Shown here: piece by piece, positions 23,957-34,493 of the stretch
Numbering within the stretch: position 1 is the stretch's first letter
Layout: every line of letters begins with the position of its first letter
DNA from: Gymnothorax reevesii
Lineage: Eukaryota > Chordata > Actinopteri > Anguilliformes > Muraenidae
DNA length: 64,000 nucleotides
Assembly (NCBI GenBank): GCA_029721435.1
Contig: CM056588.1
Location: 40,751,430 to 40,815,429, forward strand
Direction of reading: 5' to 3'
Translations under genes and position numbers: made by a program
Notes under the pieces: generated by a model
The model's input: the letters and a program-made list of their open reading frames with translations, nothing else
Database searches by the model: none
Told to the model about the DNA's origin: nothing

Positions 23957-24692
23957 ATGGCTACTGCTGTTGAAAGACGGAATGACTTGGAAATTCTGCA
24001 TGTTGCGCAGTTGTTGAAAAGATAGCTATCGGATCGACCATGAAGGGATTTTATTTGTTGTTGACTTGGTGAGGGAGAGAATTTCGTCTCCAACCATGAG
24101 AAATGACCCAATAAGCCCCGAAATACAATGGTTGACAACACTTCGTTACTTGGCCACCAGACAAATGCAACTTTGCAACGCTGACAATTTAGGGATTTCA
24201 CAATCATCTGTCAGTCGCTCAATTCAACAAACAATCAATGCGCTCTGTGAACAGTTTATCCGGTTCCCAATGGACATTCGCCAACAACACAGAATCAACC
24301 TTGAATTGAAGCACCTATTACTAAAACCCCATAAGTGACATTTGACTTGACTTGTGGGGTTTTAGTAATCAGTGCTTCAATTCATGCACATCTCAGGTAT
24401 GCATGGTATCATTGGTGCTTTTGATGAGACCCATATTCAAATAATTTCTCCGACCCAAGATGAATTGGTATTTGTAAATAGAAAAAAAGTTTTTTTTCCA
24501 TCAACACCCAGATTGTATTTGATTCCGAATACAATATTTGGACATTGTTGCGAAATGGCCAGGATCCATGCACGACTCATTTTAATGGAAAGCGGCTCAT
24601 GCCGATTATTTGACAGGCATTATGTTCCTGTGGGATGCTACTTGCTCGGGGACAGTGGCTTTGGTGCTGTACCTCCTCCTGCCATGCAGTAA
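23957..24692 (+). pseudogene. HARBI1-like Harbinger transposase, broken
   Basis: Residues from 24066 match Harbinger transposases: a helix-turn-helix segment (TRQMQLCNADNLGISQSSVS) and then GIIGAFDETHIQI with the first catalytic Asp in a G-x-x-D-x-x-H context, ELVFVNRKK, and near the end GCYLLGDSGFG with the second Asp. The N-terminal part (23957-24065) has stops and frame breaks. A 75-base palindromic insertion with an in-frame TGA splits the middle, and a frame change near 24545-24600 moves the expected W-P-G-S-x-H-D-S motif into another frame. The C terminus with the catalytic Glu is missing. It cannot encode an active enzyme. Confidence 0.85.
24308..24382. mobile_element. 71-bp palindromic insertion with AATT duplication
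   Basis: AATT at 24304-24307 and again at 24379-24382 brackets a 71-base segment whose arms GAAGCACCTATTACTAAAAC and GTTTTAGTAATCAGTGCTTC pair with few mismatches around a 15-base loop. The 75 added bases keep the reading frame of the transposase before and after but bring in a TGA at about 24336. Either a minute MITE or a template-switch event explains it. Confidence 0.7.
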
Positions 24693-24795
24693 TTATTTTA
24701 TTAGGCTATTGAGTGAGGGTTACATTTAGTAGATCATCATAATAATACCATCCTATGTCATATTTTGTATGCATATTTAAATTGTAGGCTATAAA

Positions 24796-25101
24796 TTACA
24801 AACCAAGTTTAGTATGCTTTCCTGTTTGAACAATAACCCATTTATAGGCTGCAATCTCGGACCAGCGATTGCAGCCCATACCACCGCTTCTCACAGTCGT
24901 CTGCCATCCGAGACAGGAGGGGAATGCAGCATTGATCTGTAGGCTGATACTATCCCACGCATCCCGCTTGGATTCGCTGTTCGCCTCCGAGCCAAATTTC
25001 CCTTTGATAACATGCTTTCGCTCTAGCACCAACTGGGCCAGTAGCAGTAACTGGTCGTGGCTCCAGTTGGGCTTCCGCGTCCTTTTTGAACTTTCATCCA
25101 T
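24796..25101 (-). CDS. Myb/SANT-like DNA-binding protein of Harbinger element (possibly degraded)
   Basis: 101 codons starting MDESSKRTRKPNWSHDQLLL. The pattern of a basic N terminus, W-S-x-x-Q-L-x-L-L-x-x-L-V-L-E, then V-I-K-G-K-F and KRDAWDSISLQINA matches the trihelix Myb/SANT domain of the second Harbinger gene, which in active elements carries the transposase to the nucleus and to the element ends. It lies opposite the transposase remnant and converges with it. The frame is short compared with family members, and its C-terminal part is probably lost, so it may be a remnant too. Confidence 0.7.
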   Translation of the reverse strand: MDESSKRTRKPNWSHDQLLLLAQLVLERKHVIKGKFGSEANSESKRDAWDSISLQINAAFPSCLGWQTTVRSGGMGCNRWSEIAAYKWVIVQTGKHTKLGL

Positions 25102-25224
25102 GACAGTTTAGGGCAAACAAACTTGAACAGCCTGACATTTAAACATGTGAGAGCTCAACATGTAATTATTTTAATAACCAGCCGCTTGGACTATTTCCTC
25201 TTTTTTTCCATGGGTTGTATGAAT

Positions 25225-25240
25225 ATATATATATATATAT
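25225..25240. repeat. (AT)n run
   Basis: Short AT dinucleotide run. Confidence 0.9.
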
Positions 25241-25399
25241 CATCTCTTGGAAAGAAATAAGACTGTAGTATCATGTAAGTGTTTTCTGCCTAAATAACTG
25301 AATTTTGACTCAAATTGTAAACTTCAAGTTTCTGAAAGAAATGCGTCTAGCTTCTTTTAAGACAAAGATTTCCACTGTGTTTTTACAGTTTCATAAACG

Positions 25400-25590
25400 T
25401 ACACTGTAAAAAATAAAGTTGTCTCAACGGAAAAAAGTTAGTGTACAGGCTGCTGAAGTTAACTGAATTTAAGATTATTAGTTGAATATTACCTCAACTT
25501 GTCATCTCAAGTTCAATGAGCTATAAATTTTAAGGCAGCCTGGACAATTACTTTTTTCAGTTGAAACAACTTTAGTTTTTTTGCAGTGTA
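25400..25590. mobile_element. Palindromic MITE with CACTG(C/T)AAAAAA ends
   Basis: The left end TACACTGTAAAAAATAAAGT and right end ACTTTAGTTTTTTTGCAGTG are inverse copies, continuing with GTTGTCTCAAC against GTTGAAACAAC. About 190 bases with no coding capacity. A diverged relative seems present at 58134-58346. Confidence 0.75.
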
Positions 25591-25729
25591 TGAAAATAGA
25601 GTTATTATCAACACATAAGATAAAGGCCTGCTGCGATCATGAGATAAAAGATGCGGCCTGATTTCCAAAATAGCCGCACGGGACTACATTAGCCAAGCAG
25701 CATGGGGTTAGTTCGTCGGAGTTAGTAGC

Positions 25730-27236
25730 CCCGGGTGCGAATTTTTTTTCCTATGAACTTTTTGTCCTCATTTGCATAAGCGCATGCGCACTCAGTCAAT
25801 CATCCACTGCCGCAATCGGATGGACAGTCAGTGACATTAGAAGAACTCGACGTACAATTAATGCGTCGCTATTCAATTACCGAAGTATTCTCAGAAATAA
25901 ATACGCTGACAAATTAAGGCTACTGTTTGGGTACACTGTCAGCAAGCTAGCTGGCTTCTCACCTGCTCATGATGTCACTTGAAATGTGATTAAGATTGTA
26001 GTGTCATATATTTTATTGGAGGATAGTGTTGTTTCTTGGGGCATGTAAAAAGCACTGTTTAAAAATCCTGCAAGCATGGGACTGAAAAGAACTACTGCAC
26101 AGATCAATCCACAAAAGAACATTGCTGAAAGTTGGCAGAAAGAAAAAGAAGTGTTGAACATTGGCAGTGAAAACAAAAAAAATATCAAAATTTGAGGAAT
26201 AAAATAATAATAACCGTTTTCAGCCTTTTTTTGTTTGACTAGTGCTTATTGTGTCCTTTTCGCAGGCTGCATTTTTTTTTCCAGTGCCGTTGATGCATCA
26301 CAATTTCTAAGACCAAGAAAAAAAGTGCCCTAAAAGAAAAGGCAGTTGCTTCGGGTACGGCAGTTTTCCAATGCATTTCAATGTAGAGAGGTACGGCAGT
26401 CTCAATTTCAAACCTTGCCCCAACCAAATCCTGAGCCCAACGCCTAATCCGTATCCTGATCCTTCAAATCGACTGTCGTACCCATAGAACTGTCGTATCT
26501 CTAGACACTGCGAAAAGAAAACACTTCTATAGTCCACATTGTACCTGATATCCATTGTGAAGAAAGCTGGGCACTGCAGCTTTTCTTCGTTGAAGAGATA
26601 TTCATGATTTCCAGTGATAACGTTTGTTACTGTGAATGCCCCCCTGAAATGAGAAAAATTAAGGTGCTTTTACAACGGATGCGAAACTAATTTTTCGTAC
26701 GACATATTACATTCAAAGTCGATGCAAAGACGTGTTTTCGCGAGTATCCGCGTCTTTGCATTGAATTTGAATGTTTTATGTCGTGCGAACAATACGTTTC
26801 GCATCCGGTGTGACAGCGACTATAGAATGTTACACATTGACTTGCTAGCTGGTAGTGAAATAGCTCGTTCGCGAGTATACCATCGTAAGTGGACTGTAGC
26901 CTTCTCAACTTGTTAGACAGCTAGCCATGTAGTTAAATACTTTGACGTGCTAGCTATAATACACAGTTCGATATCACTTTAGCTTCCTAGCCTGGAAGCC
27001 AACTAGCTCGCTGACAGTGTGCGCAAACAGTAGCCTTATTTTGTCAGCGTATTTATTTCTGAGAATACTTCGGTTATTGAATAGCCAATAGCGACGCATT
27101 CATGGTACGTCGAGTTCTTCCATTGTCACTGACTAGTGTCCATCCGATTGCGGCAGTGGATTATTGACTACAGTGCGCAGGCACTTATGCAAATGAGGAC
27201 AAAAAGTTCGTAGGAAAAAAAATTTCGCTCCCCGGG
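25730..27236. mobile_element. Unclassified DNA element with about 240-bp terminal inverted repeats
   Basis: The left arm (25730-25963) begins CCCGGGTGCGAATTTTTTTT and runs through TTTTTGTCCTCATTTGCATA, ATCCGATTG-type and CAGAAATAAATACGCTGACA words to the GCTAGCTGG motif. The right arm (26989-27236) carries the same words in inverse order, with about 85-90 percent agreement by eye. The 1.0 kb core has no recognisable transposase and contains a second palindrome. The long terminal inverted repeats mark a DNA transposon or foldback element; the superfamily is unknown to me. Confidence 0.75.
26677..26806. repeat. Nested 130-bp palindrome
   Basis: GGATGCGAAAC (left) pairs with GTTTCGCATCC (right), and the pairing continues through CGTACGACATA/TATGTCGTGCG, ACATTCAAAG and GATGCAAAGACG/CGTCTTTGCAT to a small loop GTTTTCGCGAGTATC. 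It sits inside the core of the long-TIR element and may be a separate MITE. Confidence 0.8.
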
Positions 27237-28580
27237 TATGCCGAAGTTGCCCCTCTTGTACTCAACTTAGCTGTCAGTTCGTGATTTCTTCACCAAGTTG
27301 GGTGAGCTGTATGACAAGCACAAATTTGAACCCAATATAGTGTGAATGCAAGGAAAACCTGGTGGCTTATTGTTATGGTCTCAGTTGTCTTTCAGACTTT
27401 CGCATTTTCTTAATGTTGTTGGCTAATTTGCTCATACAAGATGCGGAGATGTGCAGTAATTTACATGGGGATTCAAAAGTCTTAAGCTAGGAGGCTTAAA
27501 TGGTGAGTGGTTGTGCCTGCGTTTGTCAAAGTTAATGTTTGGAGATCTTGTTCAAGATATTCAAATGAATGCTTTTCTGCTGTTTCTACCTTTTTAAATT
27601 TTATTTTCATGGAAATTTACTTTAAAGAAGGTCAAAAAAGTTGACTATTTACATCATTGTTGTTTCTGGCTTTGAGTTTAATTTCTTGGAGCATTGTACC
27701 CCCTGGCGTCAGGGAAAAATAATTTTAAAAATCCCTGACTGGCGAGGAGGCCCTGCACTCTCAATAAGTACGTGTATATTTTGAATGTCCACCATTAGCC
27801 TCCCAGGCAATTTCTCCTGGTATTCTGCACCTACGATGGTGGGGTCGTTGGCCGTTGGCTCTGTTCTGTACTATTTTTGTAGCATTCCACAGTTTGTACA
27901 TTTCAGTCTTGCTGAAATAATGATAATATCTTAATCCTCTCTGCTACTGCAGAACCCTGCAGATTAGAGATCAATCAAGTAAATAATTTTGAAGCTTAGT
28001 GGGGGAATTACCTTTGGCCTGCACAACCAAACTTCAGTCTTGTGAGTGTCTGGAAAATTGTACATGTTTTTTACTGCCATTTCAGTGTCAAAACTGATTT
28101 GAGGCTTTGTTTGCGACGTGTGTGAGTAATGCTATTCCTGTCCTTAACAGTCCTGCGGCCATTAATGTTTTTCTTTATTATTATTATTATTATTTTTTAA
28201 AAATAGGGCAAACAAGGTCACCTGTGAACTTTGTGTATCATGTTGATAAATTCTTTTCCTGTGAAAGGTTGCTGAGGTCATTCTTTCTAAAATGGCCAGG
28301 CTGGTATTGATCTACCTTAGTGTGAATATGAATGGTGAATGCCCTGAGTGTGACTCATTATTGTATAGGTAGGGAGGAGGCCTCTAATGGCAGCACCTGG
28401 CCCGCTGTCTTACCCTGAGAGAATCTGCATTGAAAATGGAGCTCGGAATTCAGGAAATAAAGAGAAATTGGTGGACACATCATGGTCACACTTACGCGCA
28501 TAAAACCACCCAAACTACACCAACATACCCTGGCACATGGACTCATGCACTCACACCCTCAGAAACATAAACTAACACAC
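27237..28580. other. No gene seen
   Basis: AT-rich intergenic DNA with a short (ATT)n run near 28177. No coding or RNA feature was recognised. Confidence 0.5.
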
Positions 28581-28860
28581 ACATACATTTTTGTACTTCT
28601 GTCCCAGTGAGGACATTACATTGACTTTCATTCAGTCATTGTGTGTCCCTAGAGACATTTCCTAATTTTAAACTGTAACTATTGCATGCAAAACCCAAAC
28701 CTTAACCCCATCCTTAACCAGTCAGCTTCAATTTGTCTCTGTAGTTGTTAGGACAGGTCACTCACTTTCTAAAAATGTCCCCACTCTGTGGATAAAAACG
28801 TGTTTTGGTCCCCATATGTAGCAAGTACAAGAACACGCACACTCAAACACACAAACATGG
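28581..28860. repeat. Interspersed repeat with CA-rich edges
   Basis: Reads CAGTGAGGACATTACATTGA on the left and TGTCCCCACTCTGTGGATAA, GTTTTGGTCCCCATA on the right, with a CTTAACCCC-type centre and CACACA edges. I recall this structure as frequent in fish introns and intergenic DNA; the family is not named here. Confidence 0.6.
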
Positions 28861-29611
28861 ATACTCGGGTCCTGAGCTGAACCTTCTGGTTTTAAGTGCT
28901 CATTCTGCCTGAGTTTTTATTTGGTATGTTGCTGCACTCGCTGAACTCATCTGTTTTTCTTTTTCGTTTTGGGTCTGTGGGCTTGGATTTTAACACTTTC
29001 TCTGTTTAGAATCTGCTTCTTTATCCACTTTTATTGCTCAACCAAAAGACTGAATTATATTCAGCTGACGTGTTCCTGCTTTACGCGAACACTTATTCAA
29101 AAATGCTCATTTTTTTCTTCTCTGAGATCTGTTGACTGGAGATTAAGATAAAGCAGACGTACAGCGGCATGCAGTGGTGATTGTGCACTTAACAAAATGA
29201 GGATGAATCAGAAACCAAGTACTATACAAATATTTACAGGACTGCACAGTAATGATTACGCACCACCATTTTTGTCTAAAAAGGGTCCTAATATATTAAT
29301 TTCTATGATTTTATGGTGAAAATGTATTGAAAAATACTAATGTGGGCAATGAGAACAAAAAAAAAATAATTCCCACAAGTATACTTTGGTAAAAATATGG
29401 GTAATAAATAAAAACACTGAAAGCATCATTTTTTGTAACAGTTGAAAGGTGCTACAATAGCATGAATGCATGTTTGCATGTTTAAAGGCACATTTCTTGA
29501 TTATTGATGCTGGTTTGAGGCAACAGTACTCTGCAAAATTACCTCTGATGGTCAGTTATTCCAGTATATAAGGTGACATGAACTTTGAGCAGTATCACAG
29601 TTTTAAACAGG

Positions 29612-31300
29612 ATGGCACGACAGAAGGAGCTCTCTGAGATTGGCCGTAACCACACTGTGGCCTTACATGATGCTGGTTGGTCTCTTATAAACATTTCTTA
29701 AGTTGTTAAATGCTGCCATAGCACTGGAAGAAACACCATCAAGTGTTTCAAGGAGGTCGGTTTGCTGAAAACTAGTGGCAATGGAGATGCAAAACCGAAG
29801 TTAAGTGCCTCTGATGTACAGTATCTGCATGACAAGTAAAAAAAAATGTAGTTGGCTGCACGACAACTTGGTGATAATATTAAAAGCTTCAGAAGTGAAG
29901 AGATGAAAGTATCAAGATCTATTATTTCCAGATGCCTGTATGAAAACGATCTGATTGGAACAAATCCACTTCTAAGAGCTGGCAACATCAAAAAAAGACT
30001 TGAGTTTGCCAAGAAATTCAAGGATTGGACAATAATGGACTGGGCACAAGTCTTTTGGACCCAGTGATGTGCCGTCGGAGGTCAGTTAGGGTAGGCAGAA
30101 TCCTCACCGTTAAACAAACAATAACTCTATTACTTTGCTTGAGGAGCAATCTGAGGATTGATTAGCTAATTTACAAGACTAAAGGGCAGGATGGTGTGCC
30201 AGTTCCATCCACAACATTGTTGCTCAATGCATCGAACTTAAAATGCTCACGAGACAGCAAGTTTGTTCATATTTGCTGAGAGGAAGCTAACGCAATGCCA
30301 TTGAAACCTTTCTTATGCAGTGTTCAATGTGGGGTCAATGTGCTTACGATAATATTTTCCCCCTTAAAAACATTTTTTGATGCCACTTTTAAAAAATAGG
30401 ATGTTTATTTTCAGTCTTGTTTCATAATTCAATAAACAAAAGATCAAAACAATATTCGGAATTATGGAGAGAGTTGCGATTTTTTCCTAATTGATTATTA
30501 ATATTTACTGCCTTGTAGTCTCGAATCAAAGCTTAAAGGTAAGTTAATCTTTTTGTCACAATCACCTCTTAATCATTACAGGCTTAATTGACCAGAAAAA
30601 AAGGTAAAATTAATTGATTGTCAATCAGGCATAGTACGTGGAAACAGGTTGACAAAATCTAGTGATAAAAAAGGAAAAGTCACTGCCTACCCTGACCGAA
30701 TGTCCCTGCTTGGACCCATGGATCAAAATTTGAAAACTTCTCATCCAAACACAGAACTTAAGTGCGCCTTAGAGTTAGAGAATGTTTAAAAAAATTACTG
30801 TTTAACCCTTTTAGTAAAACATGGAGGTAGTAAGATTATGATTTGGGGTTCAGTCTGCTTGAAAGGATGCCGGTGATCTCATAAAAATTGACGGAATGAT
30901 GGGTCAAAAGAAGTATCACTGCATCCTTGTGAGGAACACATTACCATCTGGAAAGAGACTGATTGGTTGGGGATTTTACGTTCAACAAGATAATAACCCT
31001 GTACACACTTCTAAGCTGTACAAGAATTATCTCAGTCGGAAAGAATCATCTGGTGACATTAGAGATATGATTTGGCCTGCTCAAGTCAAGACCTTAACCC
31101 GATTGAGCAAATATGGGATTTGCTTGATGCGAATATAAGCAAATCTGTTGTACCATCAAAAGAATCTTTTTGGAATGAACTTCAAACCATACCGAATGGT
31201 TTGGCGAGTGAGGAAATGAAAAAATCTGTGAACACTATGTCTGAAAGATCAAATGCTGTAATCAAAGCTAAGGGTGGCCACACTAGATATGACTTTTTCT
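29612..31300 (+). pseudogene. Tc1 transposase relic
   Basis: Starts MARQKELSEIGRNHTVALHD, a typical Tc1 N-terminal helix-turn-helix beginning, and continues with KKRLEFAKKFKDWT and, after the hAT insertion, a GGSKIMIWGS-like block in another frame. It ends with SSQDLNPIEQIWDLLD, which carries the catalytic Glu of the DDE triad. Several stops (for example TAA at 29699 and 29837) and frame changes, plus the insertion at 30064, make it inactive. Confidence 0.9.
30064..30709. mobile_element. hAT-like insertion inside the Tc1 transposase
   Basis: TTGGACCCA at 30055-30063 is repeated at 30710-30718, an 8- or 9-base target duplication as made by hAT elements. The ends are imperfect inverted repeats sharing GGGTAGGCAG (left) and CTGCCTACCC (right). 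The interior is AT-rich without coding capacity. Confidence 0.8.
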
Positions 31301-31368
31301 CTCAAAAAGACATTAGCATTTTTGTTTTTACTATATATTTTTATCTGTTTACTTATTTTCCTCTATAT

Positions 31369-31548
31369 CAGGGCTATTCAACAAGGGCCGGTGTGGGTGC
31401 AGGCTTTCATTCCTACCAAGCACTGACAAACCTGATACTACTAATCAACCTCTTTAGTTGATCAGTGATGTTAGGTGTGTAAGTGCTGGGTTGGAATGAA
31501 AGCCTGCACCCACACCGGCCCTTGCAAGGATGCTGTTGGATAGCCCTG
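31369..31548. mobile_element. hAT MITE, nearly intact
   Basis: The ends CAGGGCTATTCAAC and TTGGATAGCCCTG are inverse copies. The flanks CTCTATAT and ATCTATAT differ at one base, fitting an 8-bp target duplication. The two arms pair over much of their length through GGCCGGTGTGGGTGCAGGCT, as in the older relative at 2866-3743. It lies in the 3' end of the Tc1 element. Confidence 0.85.
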
Positions 31549-32579
31549 ATCTATATGATCTAATATGCATGAAATACAACTAGATAGTTGAATATTACTT
31601 GGTTTCTGATTTATATTTATTTTGTTAAGTGCACACTGCTGTACTTTCAGAATGATTTTTTCCCCCCTGAAGAACATAGACCTTCACCATTCTGTAGACC
31701 TTTCTCTTCCTCCCTCTTCCTGTCTTCTTAGCTATGTTCTGTGAATCACTGTGCCCTTGGTTTTGCTGAGTGAATGAATCCTTAAACAAGCTGAAATCGG
31801 CCATTTCTAGAGACAGATGGAACCTCTAGTGCCAGCTACCGCTGTTGCTGGCCGCCAGCCAATCCCTGCATGTGATTTTTGTCACCTCAGCTCCAGTTGT
31901 TCCATCTCATCCAATCACCTGCTGACTCCAGGGAAAAGAGCAGTTGTTCCAAGCATGTTCTTTGACTAAATTTGTATGATCACCGCTAGTCATTTATTTT
32001 ACTTATTTTGGCCCGTGCTGCAAGCCAGTACAGGGGTCTGCTCATTGACTAAAAGGAACGATCGTGCAATATTTGAGGAGACTTTTATGTTTGGTCTGAA
32101 TTAATTGTTGATTTTAAGGTGAAAAGGTATATTCGCCGAGGTTCTATGCCCTTTAAACCGCGGTTCGGACCCCTGTTCTGTGCGAAAGATTGCTCTCCCA
32201 GCCTTGGAATTTCGGCAGAATCGACTCCGTCAGAAAGAGACATTTGTGGCCGTTTATGAACTCCCACAGTGAAATTGGCTCTTTAATCTACTGCCGGGTT
32301 TTTCATCCAGCAGATTTAATTTAGAAAATCTGCTCACCCAATTTTCACTGCGATAATATATACATCCATTACTGTGCTGATCCAATTTTGGTTATTTTGG
32401 GGATTATATTTTTTAATTTTTTTGCAGGCCAGGTGGAGGTTTAATTGTCAGAATTTTTCCACTCGCAATTGCAACCTAATTTTTTTTTCTCGTATCATCC
32501 ACTGATCAGGGGTGTGTTTCCCAAAAGCACAGATGCCAGTGCGATGGTTCTGCCCCGCAGTCCCTCCCCCTCCTGCTGT

Positions 32580-32633
32580 CTTCACCTCCACTTCAATGAG
32601 CCACACCTGTTGCTCGTTGAAGTAGAGGTGAAG
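32580..32633. repeat. Hairpin, 22-bp arms
   Basis: CTTCACCTCCACTTCAATGA and its inverse surround a short CACACCTGTT loop with one or two mismatches. Confidence 0.8.
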
Positions 32634-32648
32634 TGTAGAGTATTTAAG

Positions 32649-32677
32649 AGCTGCACTGCCAAATTGGCAGTGCAGCT
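32649..32677. repeat. Perfect hairpin, 13-bp arms
   Basis: AGCTGCACTGCCA pairs exactly with TGGCAGTGCAGCT around AAT. Confidence 0.85.
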
Positions 32678-34171
32678 GTACTCTGGTGTTTTTCGCTCCA
32701 TGTGTTGCTGCTGCTCCCTTGTCTGTTTTTGTCTTTTTAAGTATATTTATTAAACTTCTTTTTGGTTGTACCAGCCTGTGCGAGTGGGTCCCTTCACTCA
32801 TCCACAGCAGCCCGCTTACATAGTTAGAACCATAGTTTGTGCATTCACAGTCAATGTAAGCTGCTAGCTTAGTTAGAAACTATGCTCTTTCGAACTCCAG
32901 TTTTCCTTTGTTCCCTGTGTTTCCCACACTTTACGACAACACCTGGCTTTATTTTTTGCATTAACTTTATATTCCTGAATATCTGTCCTGGAGTCATGAC
33001 GAATGTAAATGTAATGGTTTGCCCTCTGCCGCGTAGAAGGTACTGCTGAATTTAACCCTGGACTGTTCATTGTGCCACTGCGAGGCTCACCTGGAGAATT
33101 ACCTGTGGGCATGATGTTGCACTTAATGGGTGTGAAACTAATTAACATTTCCGAGGAGAAGTGCTGAGATCAGGGAGATCACGGCAAAGCAAAGGTCAAA
33201 GGTCACCAACCCTCCGTGAAGCCGAAGAGGCCGACCCATGCCCTGTCATCTCTGACCTCAGCCTGAAGCATCACGGGACGTGCCCCTTCCTCTGCTGCTA
33301 TGGCAACGCTGCATGTTACTGGTAGAGACCGTTGTTGTGGACCCACACATCGCTTATTACAGTCCACTTCTCCGTCGACCCAATGGGGTGTCCTGCTGGG
33401 CTGTGGTCCATTGTTGCCAAGGCAGAGGAATTGCTTAAACTCAGTAAATTTTCTCAGTGTTCTTTCTGAAACTGGACATAAGAACCTAACCCATGAACTG
33501 ACCGTGTGGTACATTCTGCCGGCCGGCTGACTCCATTTGTGAGTCCCTGTGTGTGCGTGGTGCTGGTCTGATTGGTGCTCTCTGACCTGCAATCTCACCT
33601 CTCTCTGTCTCTCTCTCATTGTTTTTCTTTGACCACTTCCTGTTTGACTGATAATATATTCAGGAGCAGGTGATGAAGTGCCCAGTTTCCAGATGAACAG
33701 AAAGAAGGGTATAAAATTTAGGCACATTTGTTCTTTGTTTTGATGGTGCCGTCTCGTTGTCAATTACTGTACGAGTGTGCATTCGGGGAGCTTTGCCAGC
33801 TCTGCTTAATAATCTCTGGTCCTGTGTGTGCTCCTGTTTCAGAGTAATTGGATGTCCTGCCTAAAAGTTGCTCTTTGCTGAACATTAATTACCCACAGTT
33901 GCAAAGTGATTTATGGAATAGCAGAAAAACTCTTCACAGCGCAGCCCTTTGGGGAAATCACGTCTCTTCCGCATTACAGGAACCCAAACTGAAGCCCAAC
34001 AGTCCAAAAACATCTTTGGACAGTAATTGGCCAGTGTAAAATCAGCTGAGGATTGACATGCTTAGTCGATTTTCAAGGAGAGTATCGCATTGATTTTTGG
34101 TGACATTGGTTGTTGGGAAAAATATTTTTAAATCGGAAAGAAGAAAGACACATTGATACTGGGTGGGATTT

Positions 34172-34493
34172 TTAGTGAATAGGGTTGTACTGTAAACTCA
34201 CAGCAGGAAGGTCATGGGTATGAATCCGGCCAGGGCCCATATATGTGTCGTCTGCATTTTATCTAACTACAGCTCCGGTAGTTTCTTCTCCCATCCAAAA
34301 ACATGCTTGAAATGTTTAATTAATAAGGTTAATGGGAGACTAGATTGCTTATAGGTCTGAGTGTTAGTTTGTGCCCTGCGATGGATTGCTTTTCCATAAT
34401 TTTCCTGCGTCTCGCCCTTTGGAGACCAGGATTGTCTTCAGCCAGTCGATGACCATGGCCAGTAATATGTAGATCAGATAATGGATGGGTCAT
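34172..34493 (+). repeat. Degenerate tRNA-derived SINE
   Basis: The left part CAGGAAGGTCATGGGTATGA resembles a decayed pol III B-box region. The body carries CTCCCATCCAAAAACATGC, TTAATGGGAGACTAGATTGC and TGCCCTGCGATGGATTG, in the order found in a common fish SINE, and the end approaches an ATGGATGG tail. Substitutions throughout suggest an old copy. Confidence 0.65.

Larger units (their letters stand above)
23743..25101. mobile_element. Damaged PIF/Harbinger transposon with two genes
   Basis: The left end GGGCCCGTATTCACATGGTA is followed by short CTCCTAA and CTAAA motifs and TTCACAAAG near 23939, as in Harbinger ends. Two converging gene remnants follow: a HARBI1-like DDE transposase (plus) and a Myb/SANT-like DNA-binding protein (minus), the standard pair of this superfamily. 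I could not find an inverted copy of the left end to the right of 25101, so the right terminus is lost or too diverged; the right boundary given is only the end of the Myb gene. Confidence 0.75.
29162..31641 (+). mobile_element. Tc1-like transposon carrying two later insertions
   Basis: TA dinucleotides at 29160-29161 and 31642-31643 flank the element. The left end CAGCGGCATGCAGTGGTGAT, then GTGCACTTAACAAAAT and ATCAGAAACCAAGTA, is repeated in inverse order at the right end. Without the 646-base hAT insertion and the 180-base MITE it would be about 1.6 kb, the usual Tc1 length. The transposase remnant points rightward. Confidence 0.85.
31644..34171. other. No gene seen; possible retroelement remnant
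   Basis: Contains two strong hairpins (32580-32633 and 32649-32677) and a TTTATTAAAC word near 32745 in a T-rich setting, which may be the end of a retroelement. The 186-codon minus frame at 33203-33763 has no recognisable motif and looks accidental. Confidence 0.4.

Noticed and set aside
32448..32801. 117-codon minus frame and 102-codon plus frame over the same bases
   Set aside because: They overlap two hairpins and a likely retroelement remnant and have no recognisable motif.
33203..33763. 186-codon minus-strand open frame
   Set aside because: No recognisable motif, signal or domain, no partner exons, and unremarkable composition; probably accidental.
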